Assembly (NCBI GenBank): GCA_963732845.1
Contig: CAVTBE010000011.1
Location: 305,237 to 369,236 of the forward strand
DNA: 64,000 nt
Direction of reading: 5' to 3'
From: CAVSRC01 sp963732845
GTDB taxonomy: Bacteria > Pseudomonadota > Alphaproteobacteria > Rhizobiales > Kaistiaceae
Both the position numbers and the translations under genes were made by a program. Each line of letters opens with the position of its first letter. Position 1 is the first letter of the stretch. Of this stretch, positions 51,877 to 59,861 are shown in pieces. Below the pieces are notes generated by a model that was given only the letters and a program-made list of their open reading frames with translations, was not told the DNA's origin and did not search any database.

Positions 51877-52957
51877 TCATGCCCTCTCGAGGATCTTCGA
51901 CGATGCCGCCTTGCGGACCTCGTCGAGGGGCACCAGGGCACCGTTGCGCTCGATCGAGCGCAGCGCGGCATAGACGCAGGCGACGGCTGCGTTGCCGTTG
52001 GCGGCGCTGAGCTCGTTGGCCTTGCCCGACCGGCAGCTCTCCGCGAAAAGCTCCAGCTCGGCGCGGAACATGTTCGAATTCCGGCTCCTCCAGGACTTCG
52101 CGGTCGGCATAGCCATCCTTGCCGCGCTGGATATAGAGCAGCGAACTGGCGCGCAGCTTCTCGGGCGTGTCCCAGGTGCCGAAGTCGATCTCGTAGTGCA
52201 TGAGCCCCTTGGAGCCGAAGACGCGAACAGCGAAGACGCCCGGCGAGGTCCAGCAGGTGCCGACATAGGCGACCTTGCCATCGGCGAACTTCAGAAGCGT
52301 CATCGACTGGTCGTTGACTTCGGCTCCCACGGGAGACAGCTTCGAGGCGATCGAGGTGGCCTCGGTCACCTCGCCGCCGAGATAGTGGACGACGTCGAAC
52401 ATGTGGATGGCGAGCTGGGACAGCGGACCGCCGGGCGCGCGGTCCTTGTACCAGCGCCAGGTCTGCGGGGTCAGTTCGAGGGCGCGCTCGTTGGAGAAGT
52501 TTGCCTCGATGAAGCCGACCCGGCCAAGCTCGCCGGCGTCGATGGCGCGGCGCATGGCGCGAATGCCGCCGAGCAGGCGCGCACTGTGACCGACGGTCAC
52601 CGTGACCCCGTAGGTCTTCTGCAGCGCCTCAATGGCCAGCCCGTCTTCCAGCGTGCTGGCGATCGGCTTTTCCGTGTAGACGTGCTTGCCGGCCCGGGCC
52701 ACTTCGGTCGCCACCGGCAGGTGCTGCTCGTTGGGAACGGTGAGGATGACGCCGCTGATGTCCGCGCGCGCGAGCATCGCCTGCAAGGTTTCCGCCGACT
52801 CCACGCCGGTATCCCGCGCAAAGGCGTCGCGCTTCTCTTGGGAGCGGCTGAATCCGGCGACGATTTCCAGCTTGTCGGAGAGCTTGGCAGCGTTGGTGAG
52901 AACGCGCGCCCAGCGACCGAGGCCGACAATTCCGATTTTGACTTTGCCTGCGTTCAT
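51877..52957 (-). pseudogene. Gfo/Idh/MocA-family oxidoreductase, frameshifted near 52080
   Basis: From ATG 52955-52957 a normal NAD(P)-dependent oxidoreductase reads VKIGIVGLGRWARVL, VPNEQHLPVATEVARAGKHV and YTEKPIAST (catalytic Lys), through about residue 292 (EEPEFEH). Close to 52080 the frame must change by one base: the old frame runs on into the next gene, while the +1 frame continues FRAELELFAESCRSGKANEL and RKAASSKILERA with a natural stop at 51877-51879, one base before the creatininase ATG. Either a real inactivating mutation or a sequencing error. The operon layout fits an originally intact gene of about 360 aa. Confidence 0.82.
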
Positions 52958-52978
52958 TCTTCTCGTGTCCTGTCAGTG

Positions 52979-52991
52979 CGTATTACGGTAT
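52979..52991 (-). promoter_or_regulatory. Putative GntR operator upstream of the Gfo/Idh operon
   Basis: CGTATTACGGTAT, identical to the 13 bases at 54312-54324, lies 22 bases before the Gfo/Idh start codon. On the minus strand it contains TACCGTAATACG, an imperfect palindrome with arms suited to a GntR dimer. Confidence 0.6.
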
Positions 52992-53055
52992 GACGGGATG
53001 ACGGTGGGAGTCAATGCAGAAAGAGGATCGGCCTGCGGCCGGCCTGTCCCGCCGC

Positions 53056-54279
53056 CTAGAAATCCATTTCGAGCACATAGAGCCCGCCGGTGAAGCGATC
53101 GACGGCGTAGGCGATGCCACGCTCGTCGGCGAAGACGTCATTGAGCTGGATCGCGCCCGCGGGAGAACCCTTTGGCGCCGCCGGCACGAAGCATGCGATC
53201 TCGCGCGGCTGATACTGGCTGGAGATGTCAAACGCCCTGAGGCCGCCGTTGAAGAAGGTGCCAAGGACGATCTCTTCCGATTGGAACGACGTCGGCAAAG
53301 GGATGTTTTCATGAACGTTGTGGGCGCCGAAGCGTCCGCCGCGATGCCGGAACGCATCGACCGGCGGCAGCGGCAGGGTCGAGATCGGCACCAGGTTGTC
53401 TTCCGCGCGCGCGTCGACGATCCACATGAGCTTCGGCCAGTCGGCTGCGGCGTCCTTGATCGATTCGTTGGTGACCACCAGCAGGTCGCGCCGGAAGAGC
53501 GGCAATACGGTGTGGGTGAAGCCGAGATAGGGCGGTGCGTTGTTCCAGCGCGAGACGACCTGCGGCCGGCTCTTGTCGGCGATGTCGAGGATGACCACAC
53601 CGCCGTCGACACAGCCGAGATAGGCGCGATCCGGCCGCTGCGGATAGACGTTGGTGTTGTGGACACGGAAACCGGCGCCCTGCGGATTGGGCTGGGCCGG
53701 CGGGTCCGCGCTGTCGCCGACGCGAACGCCCGGCAGCCACCAGCGGCCGACTTCCGTCGGCTTCGATGGGTCGCGCACATCGACGATGCGGTAGAACTGG
53801 TCGTCGCCGGGGCGATGCGATTGGAAATCCTCTGCGCCCGCGGACATGTGGACATATTCGCCGTCACAGAACCAAAGCTGGTGGACGCCACGCGAATGCG
53901 GCCCCGAGGCGTCAAAGAAGCCAATCGAGCGTGGCGCCTCGGGCAGCGAGACGTCGAACAACTCCATACCCGCCGGTTTCTGCCCCGCCTTCTTGGTCTG
54001 GTAGGCGACCGCCATGATGTTGCCGACCACCTCGAGCGAGTTGGAGCGCATGAACGGCTCGGGCAGATCGGTCTGAACGACCAGCCGCGGCGCGCGCGGA
54101 TCGCTCACGTCGAGCGCGGTGAAATTCTTGGGTGCGCTTTCGTGGGCGAGCCAAAGAATCCGGCGACCGTCGGGGACGACCTGCACGGCCATGCCTTCTC
54201 CGAGCCCGCCAAAGCCACCCAACTCATGGTTTGCCAGAAACCTGAACCCCTGGATGATCGGAACGTCCGGATCAGACAC
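53056..54279 (-). CDS. LVIVD-repeat beta-propeller protein
   Basis: 407 aa made of repeated blade units (FTALDVSDPRAPRLV, MELFDVSLPEAPRSI, FYRIVDVRDPSKPTEV, VVILDIADKSRPQVV, LRAFDISSQYQPREI), each with the D(I/V)SDP-type turn. No signal peptide or membrane helix is visible, so it is probably cytoplasmic, unusual since many LVIVD proteins are exported. It resembles selenium-binding/lactonase-like propellers only in general fold. Start is GTG 54277-54279 with GGAGGAG eight bases upstream. It follows the GntR gene and carries its own operator copy. Confidence 0.8.
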   Translation of the reverse strand: MSDPDVPIIQGFRFLANHELGGFGGLGEGMAVQVVPDGRRILWLAHESAPKNFTALDVSDPRAPRLVVQTDLPEPFMRSNSLEVVGNIMAVAYQTKKAGQKPAGMELFDVSLPEAPRSIGFFDASGPHSRGVHQLWFCDGEYVHMSAGAEDFQSHRPGDDQFYRIVDVRDPSKPTEVGRWWLPGVRVGDSADPPAQPNPQGAGFRVHNTNVYPQRPDRAYLGCVDGGVVILDIADKSRPQVVSRWNNAPPYLGFTHTVLPLFRRDLLVVTNESIKDAAADWPKLMWIVDARAEDNLVPISTLPLPPVDAFRHRGGRFGAHNVHENIPLPTSFQSEEIVLGTFFNGGLRAFDISSQYQPREIACFVPAAPKGSPAGAIQLNDVFADERGIAYAVDRFTGGLYVLEMDF

Positions 54280-54311
54280 GATGGCGACTCCTCCCTCGAC
54301 CAGCGTCGTAC

Positions 54312-54324
54312 CGTATTACGGTAT
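54312..54324 (-). promoter_or_regulatory. Putative GntR operator upstream of the LVIVD gene
   Basis: CGTATTACGGTAT, with the perfect arms ACCGTA-T-TACGGT over 54310-54322. It repeats the site at 52979-52991. It sits 33 bases before the LVIVD start codon and about 80 bases past the regulator gene stop. Confidence 0.65.
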
Positions 54325-54402
54325 TATGACGCAAGACGGTGCATGCCGCAAGCGCCGCCGTGAAGGATCGCCGACGGCTGCCTGGATTTCGAACGCTGGC
54401 GG

Positions 54403-55146
54403 TTACAGGATCTCGGCGCCGGTTTCGCCGAAGATCCGGTTGATTTCGGCAGCAGCGTTCAGGGCTTCCTGGCGTGCGATGGCCTCGGCGCGTTCAGCCT
54501 CGCCCTTTTTGAGGGCCTGAAAAAGTTCCCTGAGGGCGGCGATGCTCTGCTTCGAGCGGCCGTGCGAACGCTTCGGGTGTCCGAGACCCAGTGCGCGCCA
54601 TCGCCAGATGCGGGCGTAGAGGGTCGAAATCATCGACGACAGCGTCTCGCTGCCGGCACCCGCGAAAAGGATGCTGTAGAACTCGTTCTTAACGGCGAGG
54701 ATGTCTTCCGGGATGTTGGCCTCGTAGGCCACGACCGTTCGGTCGAGCGCATTCTTGAGCGCGACGAGGTCGTCCGGCGCTGCGTGAGTCACGAACATCC
54801 GCGCCGCCAGGCCTTCGAGAACCGACCGGATCAGATAGAGATCTTCCGCCTCGGTCCGCGTCAGCTGCCTGACGATCGGGCCCTTGTTGGGGATCGTGTC
54901 AACGATCGATTCGGACTCGAGCTGCCGCAAGGCCTCGCGAATCACGGTGCGCGACACGCCGGTCATGTCGATCAGTTCACGCTCGATCAGACGCGCTCCC
55001 GGTGCCAGGCGGCCGTCGATGATGGCTTGGCGCAGGGCATCGACGACGTCGCGGCGAAGCGGGGCGGCGCGTTTCGTGACCACCGCCAATCCATTGTTAT
55101 TTGTGTTGGATGTTGGTGTTGCGTTGCGTCCGGAGGTCCCACGCAT
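54403..55146 (-). CDS. GntR-family regulator with FCD domain
   Basis: 247 aa from ATG 55144-55146. Winged helix at about 25-85 (LRRDVVDALRQAIIDGRLAPG, ERELIDMTGVSRTVIREAL), then an FCD domain that is somewhat degenerate in metal ligands. Its position at the head of the second catabolic run and the paired sites at 52979 and 54312 make it the likely local regulator. The N-terminal 20 residues are Thr/Asn-rich and may be poorly ordered, or the true start may be further in. Confidence 0.85.
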   Translation of the reverse strand: MRGTSGRNATPTSNTNNNGLAVVTKRAAPLRRDVVDALRQAIIDGRLAPGARLIERELIDMTGVSRTVIREALRQLESESIVDTIPNKGPIVRQLTRTEAEDLYLIRSVLEGLAARMFVTHAAPDDLVALKNALDRTVVAYEANIPEDILAVKNEFYSILFAGAGSETLSSMISTLYARIWRWRALGLGHPKRSHGRSKQSIAALRELFQALKKGEAERAEAIARQEALNAAAEINRIFGETGAEIL

Positions 55147-55876
55147 TCTGTCCGCCGTATCTGATTGCCTGCTCAGCTTGGCTGCACACACCGAAGCTCG
55201 TCAAGGTTGCTGCATAGCGTGCTCCGTTCCCCTGCGCCACGGAAAATCGGCCTTGTTCCCTCTCAGCCAAGGCATGGCGCGAGAGATTTGAGCCAGGCCC
55301 GATGCCTCGGTGCAGGCGGTCCTTCAGGTGAAGAAGTCCACGCTGCATCCGGGAGACCGGCCGGCGGCTCTCAACTGCCTATTCGTTGAGCACGACGCCG
55401 CCAGGGCTTTCGAGGATGCGTGGGTGCCAGGTCGCGCCGGCGTTCTCGGCAAGAAGTCGGCGAAGCCGAGAACTGCTGTTGGTCCGCTGACAGCTTGTCC
55501 CACAGCGGCTTGGAATAGGAGACCATCAACGGTGCATAGACGTGCTTGGTCAGCGACAGATATTTCTGCACCGCTGGCTCAGGCTCTCGGCGCGGGCCTC
55601 TCCGCCCTTCTGGGCAGACTGGAAGCCATGACTACAAGGCTGCCGTCGACGCCGCCGCGGGCTTCTTCGTTCCCGTTCTCGCCGAAATCGAGAGTGGTGA
55701 TTCTCAAGTTGGCGGACATGACGGAGCGGCTTGCCCGGCAGGCGGTTGGCCAGCGGAGGGTCAACCTGTTGAGGGCGGCGAAAGGCCGCCGGACCCAACG
55801 CAAACTACGCACCGTTGCGCGTATGAATGCGGTAAGGTGGTCTATATCGCGCCAACGACGATAAGGGGATCACGCC
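55147..55876. other. 730-base stretch of gene debris
   Basis: No complete gene. It contains a remnant of a TRAP-transporter binding protein on the minus strand (55470-55571) and, at 55600-55750 on the same strand, a coding-like piece (NLRITTLDFGENGNEEARGG, then VDGSLVVMASSLP) that I do not recognise. Frames change several times, as expected for decaying sequence at an island edge. Confidence 0.6.
55470..55571 (-). pseudogene. Fragment of a TRAP-transporter binding protein (DctP family)
   Basis: The minus strand reads VQKYLSLTKHVYAPLMVSYS and then KPLWDKLSADQQQF, the C-terminal region of DctP-type proteins (..EVQKYLSLTxH..YSKxxWDKLSAxxQ..). Sequence on both sides is unrelated, so about 34 residues survive. 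No membrane TRAP components are nearby. Confidence 0.65.
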
Positions 55877-56122
55877 ATGGATTTCTACCGGAGTGCATTG
55901 GGACAGTTCTTCGCCACCAGCGCCGGGCGCGTTACGCGCGTTGTAGCGGGCATCGTGCTCATCGCGTGGGGCTATACGCTCCTGCCGTCGATCGCCGGCA
56001 TTGTCCTAATCGTCATCGGGCTGGTACCGCTGCTTGCCGGCCTGTTCGACGTGTGCGTGATATCGGCACTCTTCGGCGGCCCCTTCCAGGGCGCGGCCAT
56101 TCGTGCAGCGGGGAAGAAGTAG
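55877..56122 (+). CDS. Small inner-membrane protein (DUF2892-like)
   Basis: 81 aa with two hydrophobic helices (about 20-35 and 38-60) joined by a tight turn, then GGPFQGAAIRAAGKK. The layout (N-terminal SAGRVTRVVAGIVLI, second helix, CVISALFG) matches DUF2892 proteins, which often accompany rhodanese or metal genes. AAGGGGA precedes the ATG. It lies 220 bases before the P-type ATPase gene on the same strand. Confidence 0.75.
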   Translation: MDFYRSALGQFFATSAGRVTRVVAGIVLIAWGYTLLPSIAGIVLIVIGLVPLLAGLFDVCVISALFGGPFQGAAIRAAGKK

Positions 56123-56342
56123 TTACCTGCTTCGCCGCGTGAACCGATAGTCGCGCGCTAGCCGCTGCATCTGGTGCACGCTCGAAACATCCGCACGCGT
56201 TGACCTAGGCAAGCGCCCCACGGGCCCTCGTGGGCCCGCCAACCGACCGCAGCGGGCTTTCGCATGTCCCTCGTGCGGACTCACTCGGGCAGAAAAATCG
56301 GCATCGTGCGCGTTTGGCGTCTCCACGCTTTAGGGAAATAGC

Positions 56343-58244
56343 ATGACCAAACCAGCTTCAGCCAATCCGGCAGCGGCTACTGTCGATCGCATGCGGGCTG
56401 CCGTTTGGCGACGCCGGAGCACGATTATCGCACTGGTTGCCATCGTGGCAATTTTGGTGCACGTGCTTCTGCGTTTTTCCACTCACGCGAGTACAAGCGC
56501 TTACAACCTTCCATTGCTCGCCACCCTCGTGATCGGCGGGGTTCCGCTCGTCTATGAACTCCTCCTGAAAGTCGTGAAGCGGGACTTCGGTTCCGATCTG
56601 CTGGGCGGAATTGCCATCGTCACCGCCGTCATCATGGGGGAATACCTCGCCGGGTCGATCATTGTGCTGATGCTCTCGGGAGGCGAGGCGTTGGAAAGCT
56701 ACGCCTTGCGCAGCGCGTCATCCGTGCTGGGCGCTCTGGCCAAGCGCATGCCGTCGATCGCGCATCGGAAAATGGATTCTGGCATCGCCGACGTGACGCT
56801 GTCCGATGTTGCCGTGGGCGATATTCTCGCGATTTATCCGCATGACATTTGCCCGGTGGATGGCGTGGTCACCGAAGGGCATGGCGTGATGGATGAGTCC
56901 TACCTCACCGGTGAGCCGTTCAAGATCACCAAGACCTCAGGTTCGACGGTGATCTCCGGGGCGATCAACGGCGAAACCGCGCTGACCATCCGCGCCACCC
57001 AGCGGGCTGCTGACTCACGCTACGCAAAGATAATGGAGGTCATGCGTGAGTCCGAACAGACGCGCCCGCGACTTCGACGTCTCGGTGACAGACTGGGGGC
57101 GATTTACACTCCGGTGGCAGTTGCGGTGGCGCTGCTCGCTTGGGCGATCAGTGGCGAAGCCGTGCGGTTTCTGGCCGTGCTGGTGATCGCCACGCCTTGT
57201 CCACTGCTCATCGGCATACCCATCGCCATCATCGGCTCGATTTCCCTCTGCGCTCGCCGGGCGATCATCGTCAAAAATCCCGTCGTGCTTGAACAAATCG
57301 CCGAGTGCCGCACCGCGATTTTCGACAAGACGGGAACGCTCACTTATGGCGAACCGACGTTGACCGAGCAACTCATAGCCCCCGGATTCGCGCAAAAAGA
57401 AGTTCTCGCGCTTGCCGCCAGCCTTGAAGTTTATTCAAGACATCCGCTGGCACGCGCCATTCTCGCCCAGGCAGAAACGGAAGGGCTTTCGCTCCCGCAA
57501 GCGGAACAAGTCAGCGAAGCTCCCGGTCAGGGATTGCGCGGCGCGGTATCGAACCATCAAGTTCAAATTACCAGTCGCGGCACGCTCATGGCCCAAAACG
57601 TCGCGGGCGCGGAGCACTTGTCCCCCGCCGCGGACGGCTTGGAATGTATGGTGGTGGTCGACGGCAAGTTCGCGGCGGCCTTTCGCTTGCGCGACGCACC
57701 GCGTGCCGAAGGGCATTTGTTTATTCAGCACTTGGGACCAAAGCATCAGTTCCAGCGCCTCATGATTGTCTCTGGTGATCGTGAATCGGAAGTCCGCTAC
57801 CTCGCCGAAGAAGTTGGCATCACCGAAATTCACGCTCAGAAAAGTCCCGAAGAGAAACTCGCCATCGTCCGCGCCGAAACGAGTCGTGCCAAAACCCTCT
57901 ATGTCGGTGACGGCATCAACGACGCGCCCGCCATGATGGCGGCGACGGTGGGCATGGCGATCGGCCAAAACAGCGACGTCACGGCAGAAGCGGCCGGTGT
58001 CGTGGTGATGGACAACTCCCTCAAGAAAGTGGACGAGTTCATGCACATCAGCCGGCGGATGCGAACCATCGCTCTCCAGAGCGCCATCGGTGGCATGGCC
58101 CTGAGCTTGGTGGGAATGATTTTCGCAGCCGCGGGTCTCTTAAGTCCCGTCGCCGGAGCCATCAGTCAGGAAGTCATTGACGTGCTCGCCGTGCTCAATG
58201 CCTTGCGCGCCGCATTCCCGCCGAAAGTAATGTCCGATCTGTAG
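56343..58244 (+). CDS. Heavy-metal P-type ATPase (P1B) with a TPC membrane motif
   Basis: 633 aa. Actuator TGEP at 189-192, phosphorylation site FDKTGTLT (Asp328), SRHPLARAI (the HP motif), and GDGINDAPAM hinge are intact. The transmembrane metal site reads TPCPL at 284-288 rather than CPC, CPH or SPC. There is no N-terminal HMA domain or Cys-rich stretch; the first 20 residues are polar. It should move a metal ion across the inner membrane, but the metal cannot be assigned. Codon choice (more TTT/AAA/CAA than neighbours) suggests a different origin from the flanking genes. Confidence 0.88.
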   Translation: MTKPASANPAAATVDRMRAAVWRRRSTIIALVAIVAILVHVLLRFSTHASTSAYNLPLLATLVIGGVPLVYELLLKVVKRDFGSDLLGGIAIVTAVIMGEYLAGSIIVLMLSGGEALESYALRSASSVLGALAKRMPSIAHRKMDSGIADVTLSDVAVGDILAIYPHDICPVDGVVTEGHGVMDESYLTGEPFKITKTSGSTVISGAINGETALTIRATQRAADSRYAKIMEVMRESEQTRPRLRRLGDRLGAIYTPVAVAVALLAWAISGEAVRFLAVLVIATPCPLLIGIPIAIIGSISLCARRAIIVKNPVVLEQIAECRTAIFDKTGTLTYGEPTLTEQLIAPGFAQKEVLALAASLEVYSRHPLARAILAQAETEGLSLPQAEQVSEAPGQGLRGAVSNHQVQITSRGTLMAQNVAGAEHLSPAADGLECMVVVDGKFAAAFRLRDAPRAEGHLFIQHLGPKHQFQRLMIVSGDRESEVRYLAEEVGITEIHAQKSPEEKLAIVRAETSRAKTLYVGDGINDAPAMMAATVGMAIGQNSDVTAEAAGVVVMDNSLKKVDEFMHISRRMRTIALQSAIGGMALSLVGMIFAAAGLLSPVAGAISQEVIDVLAVLNALRAAFPPKVMSDL

Positions 58245-58675
58245 GCGCCGAACCCTAATCCGTCAGTGAAGCGGTCGGATTGACCGGCTGCGCCGGAATA
58301 AAGATCCGGCCGCTGGCTGGCCCTTGGCCGGTGAGGGGGCCGGGGGATGAAGGGTCTGCCCGGGAAGAGGACGCTGTTACCCCCAGCGCTGGCCCAGATC
58401 CCGAAGAGGTCGAGCCGCCTTCGTCTAAGTGATTGATTTTGTTGGTGACCCCGGCGCGATTCGAACGCGCGACCCTCAGATTAGTGATTTCGGGTTCTTA
58501 GTCTCCTTCAGTGTCCGCGCCATGTCCCGAGATAGCAGAAACCGCCGAAAATATGGGTATTTGTGGCCGCAACGTTCCCTGGCATTCTTGCAGCTTCTCC
58601 CGACAGCGCGCCGGCCCGTGCATGCGGCAACGTTCGCCATGGCCGGCATCCGAAACCCTTCACAAGAACAGACAA
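58245..58675. other. 431-base gap holding a tRNA fragment
   Basis: No gene on either strand. The only recognised content is the 3' third of a tRNA (58443-58483). A frame across it translates as GDPGAIRTRDPQI, the well-known artefact of reading the back of a tRNA. Confidence 0.7.
58443..58483 (-). other. 3' fragment of a tRNA gene (probably tRNA-Lys), candidate attachment-site scar
   Basis: The minus strand reads TAATCTGAGGGTC, then T-stem GCGCG, loop TTCGAAT, stem CGCGC, acceptor strand CGGGGTC, A and CCA. This is a correct tRNA 3' portion from the anticodon stem on; upstream of it there is no anticodon arm, D arm or 5' acceptor strand. Such 3' ends are what tRNA-targeting integrases duplicate. 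The Lys assignment rests on the (TTT)TAATCTGA context and is tentative. Confidence 0.7.
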
Positions 58676-59707
58676 TCAATGTTGGCTGTATGTCGCCTGA
58701 TAGAGTGCGGCATAGGGCATGAACTCCAGCTGCTGGAGCGTGTAGCCGGTCACTCGCTCGGCATAGCGGGCCGACAGTGCGAAGTCGGCAGTCATGGTCG
58801 AAGCAAGGAACACGGTGGCGTAGCCGTCGCCGGCAACGAAGGCGACGGGCGCCAGCCCCTGCATCGTCTTTGGATTGATCTTGACCAGCAGCTTGTTCAT
58901 CGCCGGCGAGGTGTCCTTGGCCTCGGCCAACGGCTTGTCGAATCCTTCGGTGGCGAGCGTCTTGATCAGCCCAACGACGGACGTGCGCAGCGGCGCCAGT
59001 CGCGGATCTTCGCCATTGCCGGGATTGGCCAGCGCGTTGATGCGCAACTGCGCTTCGAACAGACGTGCCGCCAGGATCGGAGCAATGCGGCTGTTGTAGC
59101 TCCTGGCGTCCTTGATGCCGAGCGTGTCGCGCCACCTGCCGATCCGTCTGGCATCGGCGAACCGCGCCTCGACCGCCTTAACGGTGGCCACCACCTCGTC
59201 CACCAGCGCCTGGGGCCGGTAGAGGTCGCCGCGCAACCAAAGCGGGCGCGGCTCGACCGCGGCATTTGCCTGCCGCACCAGATCGCCGGGCACCCAGTCG
59301 ATGTCGACGATGCGCCGGCCTTCCTTGCGCGCCTCCCAGACGGTGAATACAGCGGTATCGATCCAGGGATTGTAGAACACGATCAGCGCGCGCGGTTCGT
59401 TGAGCCCGGCCGTGGTGAACACCGATGTCCCCAGCAGGTAGCGCCAGCCCGCGGGTCCGCCGCTGGCATTGGTCATCTGCTTGTCGATGGCTGCAAATTG
59501 CCGCCGGGCGGCGCTCTCTGCATAGGCCGCGATGGTCGTGGTTGGATCAGCCAACATGCCGCTGCGGAAGCGCAGCATGTCGACCACGCTGTTGACCTCC
59601 TTGGCCGTCGGATGGGCGGGGTCGGCGCACAAACCAGATGGCGCCAACGCTGCGGCGCAGACGAACGAAGCCGCGATGATGGCCGGAATGATGGAACGGA
59701 TGTTCAT
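58676..59707 (-). CDS. Exported protein of unknown function
   Basis: 343 aa from ATG 59705-59707 (MNIRSII..). The signal peptide has a hydrophobic core AIIAASFVCAAALA and a likely cut near GLCA|DP, with a cysteine that could also be lipidated. The mature protein is mixed alpha/beta without recognised domains; segments such as LNEPRALIVFYNPWIDTAVF and WRYLLGTSVFTTAG look well folded. It is the last gene of the tandem-paralog operon, 13 bases past a 46-codon frame. Not recognised. Confidence 0.72.
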   Translation of the reverse strand: MNIRSIIPAIIAASFVCAAALAPSGLCADPAHPTAKEVNSVVDMLRFRSGMLADPTTTIAAYAESAARRQFAAIDKQMTNASGGPAGWRYLLGTSVFTTAGLNEPRALIVFYNPWIDTAVFTVWEARKEGRRIVDIDWVPGDLVRQANAAVEPRPLWLRGDLYRPQALVDEVVATVKAVEARFADARRIGRWRDTLGIKDARSYNSRIAPILAARLFEAQLRINALANPGNGEDPRLAPLRTSVVGLIKTLATEGFDKPLAEAKDTSPAMNKLLVKINPKTMQGLAPVAFVAGDGYATVFLASTMTADFALSARYAERVTGYTLQQLEFMPYAALYQATYSQH

Positions 59708-59720
59708 GCCTTCGTCTTCC

Positions 59721-59861
59721 TCATTTCGGCGACCACCTGCCGGTCTTGTTGTTGTAGGTGTCGGACCATGTGGTCGGTCCAGTCGGGCAGGAAGCCGCAC
59801 CAGTGAGCGTCCGCGTCGTCGCCGCTGGAACGCGTATCTGCGGTTGGGCACGGAGGGCCAT
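59721..59861 (-). CDS. Possible 46-residue protein in the paralog operon
   Basis: ATG 59859-59861 directly abuts the stop of the preceding gene (TGA-ATG), and the frame stops 13 bases before the next start, so it tiles the operon neatly. The peptide is Thr/Ala-rich and ends TTWSDTYNNKTGRWSPK with one cysteine. It has no signal peptide; it could be a small gene or the detached tail of a former paralog. Confidence 0.3.
   Translation of the reverse strand: MALRAQPQIRVPAATTRTLTGAASCPTGPTTWSDTYNNKTGRWSPK

Noticed and set aside
58443..58483. A complete tRNA gene
   Set aside because: Only the T arm, 3' acceptor strand and CCA are present; no anticodon arm, D arm or 5' acceptor strand can be found next to it.
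58429..58722. A 97-codon plus-strand frame beginning MIDFVGDPGAIRTRDPQI
   Set aside because: Its recognisable part is the back strand of a tRNA 3' end, a known annotation artefact.
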